From the NCBI RefSeq assembly GCF_039994875.1, contig NZ_CP121196.1:1-64000 (forward strand): DNA of 64,000 bases. Direction: 5' to 3'. Shown piece after piece: positions 61,182 to 64,000 of the stretch. A model generated the notes under the pieces. It made no database searches. It was given only the letters and a program-made list of their open reading frames with translations, and was not told the origin of the DNA. The DNA comes from Telmatobacter sp. DSM 110680 (GTDB lineage: Bacteria > Acidobacteriota > Terriglobia > Terriglobales > Acidobacteriaceae). Every line of letters starts with the position of its first letter. The stretch's first letter is position 1. Both the position numbers and the translations under genes were made by a program.

Positions 61182-62135
61182 TTAAAACACTCCTGCGAGG
61201 AAGCTTTCCACTTTGTGTTCGGGTATATATTTGACTCCGCTTTCGGCGAGTACGGCGGGCGAAAGCGTGATCACGGGGCAGTGAGAATGCGCCAGGACCT
61301 TGTAGACCACTCCGTGACGGGCAATGGCAGCAAAGGCAGATGCGCCGTGCGCACCAAGGACGATAAGGTCAGCCTGCTGTGCGCGGCTCTGGTAGAGCAA
61401 TTCCTCGGTCGGATCGCCGGGAACGACGATCGTCTGGATGGCAATCTGATCGCGGAGTTCGGGAGATATCAGGCAGAGAAGGTCGGACTCTATTTCTTCG
61501 ATTGAATGGCCTGCCAGAATTTCAGCACGGTCCTGCGGACGGATCACATGCTGGAGGGTCAGGCGTGCATGGTGCTGCAAGGCGAGTTCGGCGGAGAAGT
61601 TGGCGACGACAAAGCTGCTCTCAATGAAGCTGACGGCGCAGAGGATGGAGCGCGTGGCGAAGTTACGGTAAGCGCCGTCGACGACCTCTGGGCCGATGAC
61701 GAACACCGGGACGTTGGCGCTGCGCAGGACTGCTTCTGCGACGGAGCCGACGAGAATTTTTCCGATGGGGCCGGGCGAATGGGTTCCCATGACGATGCGA
61801 TCGATATGTCGCTCGCGGAGATAGCCAAGAATCTGATCGGCGGCGAGGCCGGGACGCACCACCACATCACACTTGATACCGGCGTTGCGGGCGCTTTGGG
61901 CGAGGGGCTCGAGGTGTTTGACGTCAGCACGCGCGGCGGCAGCGTAGTCGTAGTAGCGAATGCCAGAAGTCTCAGACGCTGCGACGACGAGAGTGTCGTA
62001 GGCATGGAACAGCACAAGATCTGCGCCGAATTCTTTAGCCTGTGCGACGGCGAAATTGAAGGCGCGCTCGTTCGAGGGAATCTCGGATGCAAAGAGGATG
62101 GTGGAGGGCTTGCTCCAACCCGGCTTGTTGGCCAT
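61182..62135 (-). CDS. tandem universal stress protein (UspA family)
   Basis: 317 residues with two Usp domains (about 10-160 and 165-317). The first has STILFASEIPSNERAFNFAV and the nucleotide-binding-like IVMGTHSPGPIGKILVGSVA; the second has LIVLGAHGASAFAAIARHGV. ATG 62135 has GGAGG upstream. UspA proteins respond to oxygen limitation and stress. An FNR/CRP-type palindrome lies at 62212-62225, 83 bp upstream of the start, so it may be induced under low oxygen. Confidence 0.93.
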   Translation of the reverse strand: MANKPGWSKPSTILFASEIPSNERAFNFAVAQAKEFGADLVLFHAYDTLVVAASETSGIRYYDYAAAARADVKHLEPLAQSARNAGIKCDVVVRPGLAADQILGYLRERHIDRIVMGTHSPGPIGKILVGSVAEAVLRSANVPVFVIGPEVVDGAYRNFATRSILCAVSFIESSFVVANFSAELALQHHARLTLQHVIRPQDRAEILAGHSIEEIESDLLCLISPELRDQIAIQTIVVPGDPTEELLYQSRAQQADLIVLGAHGASAFAAIARHGVVYKVLAHSHCPVITLSPAVLAESGVKYIPEHKVESFLAGVF

Positions 62136-62211
62136 GGGGAACCTCCTTCAAGTGCTTAAAGATATTAGGCTGCTTCCAATGCGCTTACAGTGCCGCAGAC
62201 CACACGGAAAG

Positions 62212-62225
62212 GTGAGTTAAATCAC
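62212..62225. promoter_or_regulatory. FNR/CRP-type palindrome upstream of uspA
   Basis: GTGAGTTAAATCAC, half-sites GTGA / TCAC, centre 83 bp upstream of the UspA start. Confidence 0.6.
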
Positions 62226-62387
62226 AGGTCGAATCCGTAGCTGGCACGACCTTGTTGCCTGATCCTCGACCCAGCGAGACGAACGTACTTTACGGGAGGA
62301 TCACCCTGTTGACTTGGATTCTGTACTCATACCAATAATTTGTCCAGCCCGGAAAACGCTTGCCGAGATGAAATTCTCAATTATTTG

Positions 62388-62401
62388 GTGATCTGAATCA
62401 C
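62388..62401. promoter_or_regulatory. FNR/CRP-type palindrome upstream of the radical SAM gene
   Basis: GTGATCTGAATCAC, a GTGAT/ATCAC palindrome centred about 83 bp upstream of the radical SAM start. Confidence 0.65.
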
Positions 62402-62476
62402 AGATCGACCGGTCGCGAAGGTGCTCTTCTGTATGCGAAGCAAGGCGTTCTCCGCGCCGAGGAGGTTGGAAGTTTT

Positions 62477-63688
62477 ATGCAACAACAGCCAATGCATCAC
62501 ATACCGGCCCGAGGTGGATTGAATTACGACGAAGCGCCGTTTCTAGCGATCTGGGAAGTGACGCAGTCGTGCGATCTGGCCTGCAAACATTGCAGGGCCG
62601 CCGCGCAACCGATTGCGCATCCTGATCAACTGAGCACTGCTGAAGGCAAGGCCCTGATCGATCAGATCGCGGAGATGCATATTCCGATTTTCGTTTTTAC
62701 CGGTGGCGATCCTCTGAAACGTCCTGATCTGTATGAACTGATTCGCTATTCGGCGGAAAAAGGCGTGAAGGTGGCGGTGACGCCGAGCGCTACTCCACTG
62801 CTGACGCGGGACGCAATTTTCAAGATGAAGGAAGCTGGGGTGGTGCGGCTGGGGATTTCGCTGGATGGATCTTCGCCGGAGATTCACGACACGTTTCGCG
62901 GATTGCCGGGTGCGTGGGCGCGCACGATTCAGGCGGTGGAATGGGCCGGGGAAGCAGGGCTGCCGATCCAGGTGCATACGACGATCAGCCGACATAACGC
63001 GAACGATCTCGATAATTTGTGCGCGCTGTTTGAGAAGCTCAATATCGTGATGTGGAATGTCTTCTTTCTGGTTCCGGTGGGACGCGGACAATTGGGCGAT
63101 CTGCTGAGCGGCGAAGAATTCGAAGATGTGTTCGGAAAGATTTACGAGTTGTCGAACCGCGTGAGTTTTCAGATCAAGACGACGGAAGCAATGCACTATC
63201 GGCGTTACCTGCTGCAGCATAATCTGCAGGAGCGGAAGATGGGGCATGGCGCTGGACATCCGATGGGCGGGGCGCACGAGTACGAACCGGGCGCGCCAGA
63301 GGCAGATGCGAAGACGCGGACATCAAACTGGATGACGCGGCGGGTGAATGACGGCAAGGGATTTCTTTTCGTTTCACACATGGGAAATGTTTATCCCAGT
63401 GGGTTCCTGCCAATTCATGCGGGCAACATTCGGGAGAAGCCGCTGGCGGATATCTACCAGAATTCGCCGATCTTTAAGGCGTTGCGGGACACGAAGCGGC
63501 TTGAGGGCAAGTGCGGCGCTTGCGAATACAAAGAGATCTGCGGCGGGTCGCGTGCAAGGGCGTACGCGGTTACGGGCGATCCTCTGGCGCAGGAACCTTG
63601 CTGCATCTATCAACCGAAGAATTGGGTGCCTACGGAGTCTCAGGCAGCGTGCCAGCCGGAGTTCCTGGGTCCCTTAGTGTCCTTATAA
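62477..63688 (+). CDS. radical SAM/SPASM protein, probably haem-related
   Basis: 403 residues. The radical SAM cluster motif is TQSCDLACKHCRAA at about 31-44 (CxxxCxxC), with FVFTGGDPLKRPDLYELI at about 73. A SPASM-type auxiliary cluster region lies near the C-terminus (CGACEYKEICGGSRARAYAV at about 345). It resembles TIGR04053/AhbD-like proteins that decarboxylate haem precursors. The next gene begins an FAD oxidase that could be a protoporphyrinogen oxidase, supporting a haem role (inference). ATG 62477 has GGAGG upstream, and an FNR/CRP-type site precedes it. Confidence 0.85.
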   Translation: MQQQPMHHIPARGGLNYDEAPFLAIWEVTQSCDLACKHCRAAAQPIAHPDQLSTAEGKALIDQIAEMHIPIFVFTGGDPLKRPDLYELIRYSAEKGVKVAVTPSATPLLTRDAIFKMKEAGVVRLGISLDGSSPEIHDTFRGLPGAWARTIQAVEWAGEAGLPIQVHTTISRHNANDLDNLCALFEKLNIVMWNVFFLVPVGRGQLGDLLSGEEFEDVFGKIYELSNRVSFQIKTTEAMHYRRYLLQHNLQERKMGHGAGHPMGGAHEYEPGAPEADAKTRTSNWMTRRVNDGKGFLFVSHMGNVYPSGFLPIHAGNIREKPLADIYQNSPIFKALRDTKRLEGKCGACEYKEICGGSRARAYAVTGDPLAQEPCCIYQPKNWVPTESQAACQPEFLGPLVSL

Positions 63689-63712
63689 ATACATAGATTT
63701 GTGGGTTGGGTG

Positions 63713-63749
63713 TATCGGGCAGGGCGAAAGCGTTGCCCGATATTTTTTT
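63713..63749 (+). terminator. intrinsic terminator of the radical SAM gene
   Basis: ATCGGGCA (63714-63721) pairs with TGCCCGAT (63734-63741) around a GGGCGAAAGCGT loop, followed by a run of seven Ts. It is 25 bp after the radical SAM stop. Confidence 0.85.
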
Positions 63750-63831
63750 GCTGGGAAACTCCTCACCTAGATGGAGATCGGGACGGAGTGGGCCGAAGCA
63801 TTGGCTAAGTCAAACGCCGTTGGAACGAAGA

Positions 63832-63845
63832 GTGATTTAAATCAC
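63832..63845. promoter_or_regulatory. FNR/CRP-type palindrome upstream of the FAD oxidase gene
   Basis: GTGATTTAAATCAC is a perfect 14-bp palindrome 110 bp upstream of the gene starting at 63948. Confidence 0.65.
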
Positions 63846-63947
63846 TTGCCAGACGGGTTCAGGGATAGATGCTGGAGGTGAGGCCCTCGTGCGGTGCACA
63901 CCCCTGCGTACGCGGCCCGGTGTGATAAGAAGAGATTGAGGTCACGG

Positions 63948-64000
63948 ATGCGGGTAGCAATTATTGGAGGCGGGATTGCGGGAATGGCGGCCGCCTTTGA
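63948..64000 (+). CDS. FAD-dependent oxidase/dehydrogenase, N-terminus only (cut by window edge)
   Basis: Only about 17 residues are visible: MRVAIIGGGIAGMAAAF, a dinucleotide-binding GxGxxG motif that starts many FAD amine oxidases and protoporphyrinogen oxidases. Next to a haem-type radical SAM gene and behind its own palindrome, a protoporphyrinogen or coproporphyrinogen oxidase is the best guess. The rest lies beyond the window. Confidence 0.6.
   Translation, partial: MRVAIIGGGIAGMAAAF

Overview
The window looks like a chromosomal segment of an Acidobacteriota genome, probably class Terriglobia. This is inferred from family content: a pro-kumamolisin (S53) protease with Ig-like repeats, an ASPIC/UnbV protein with VCBS repeats, a DUF5916 outer-membrane-type protein, and CsbD, lmo0937-like and DUF3309-like small proteins. 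Intergenic gaps are crowded with short hairpin repeats. No rRNA, complete tRNA, CRISPR array, transposase or phage gene was recognised. Two genes show possible single-base lesions, so the sequence may be a draft or a metagenome-derived assembly.

Layout. 1-15 kb: a partial Spy/CpxP-like gene, a TetR regulator, unknown secreted or membrane proteins, a GIY-YIG nuclease boxed between inverted repeats, alaC, a zinc alcohol dehydrogenase, an M20 amidohydrolase, a five-haem cytochrome c, tyrS, a VOC protein and a DUF5916 protein. 15.6-18.1 kb: a PAS-PAS-GGDEF-EAL protein convergent with a STAS protein. 18.2-27.2 kb: the most unusual block. A tight plus-strand operon encodes a GAF3-HlyD fusion, a HlyD-type adaptor and a PqqD-like/M50/HlyD fusion. 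It converges on a 59-residue Ser/Thr/Lys-rich peptide gene that has its own sigma-54 promoter. Next to that gene lie a sigma-54 activator and a divergent AAA ATPase. I read the block as a peptide-export or RiPP-like system whose small peptide is switched by sigma-54.

27.2-36 kb: a minus-strand surface-polysaccharide cluster. A NusG/UpxY-like antiterminator and a TetR regulator lie at its head. Enzymes follow for GDP-L-galactose (GDP-mannose 3,5-epimerase), UDP-glucuronate and UDP-xylose, and GDP-L-fucose. A WecG/TagA glycosyltransferase sits among them, and a truncated polysaccharide-export protein lies at the tail. 36.5-44.2 kb: an outer-membrane-type protein with an apparent frameshift, a glycosyltransferase, a methyltransferase, alaS, a monooxygenase-family protein with a damaged start, and a zincin. 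44.3-58.8 kb: recX, an S9 peptidase, a histidine-kinase-like protein lacking its catalytic residues, an outer-membrane-type lipoprotein-handling protein, a dimethylargininase, the S53 protease, an HNH nuclease, a comF-like gene and small stress proteins. 58.8-64 kb: the ASPIC/UnbV protein, a tandem UspA, a radical SAM/SPASM protein and the first codons of an FAD-dependent oxidase. The last three each lie downstream of the same FNR/CRP-type palindrome, which suggests a low-oxygen regulon.

Intergenic repeats. Three families recur. Family A (about 75-80 bp, boundaries AAGCAGATCC and CAGGATGACAC) and family B/C (about 40 bp, boundaries TTCGTGCTTTCCC and GGGGCACCC) both carry hairpins whose two arms change together between copies. 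Family D is a run of 7-bp units of the type NNCAGTG.
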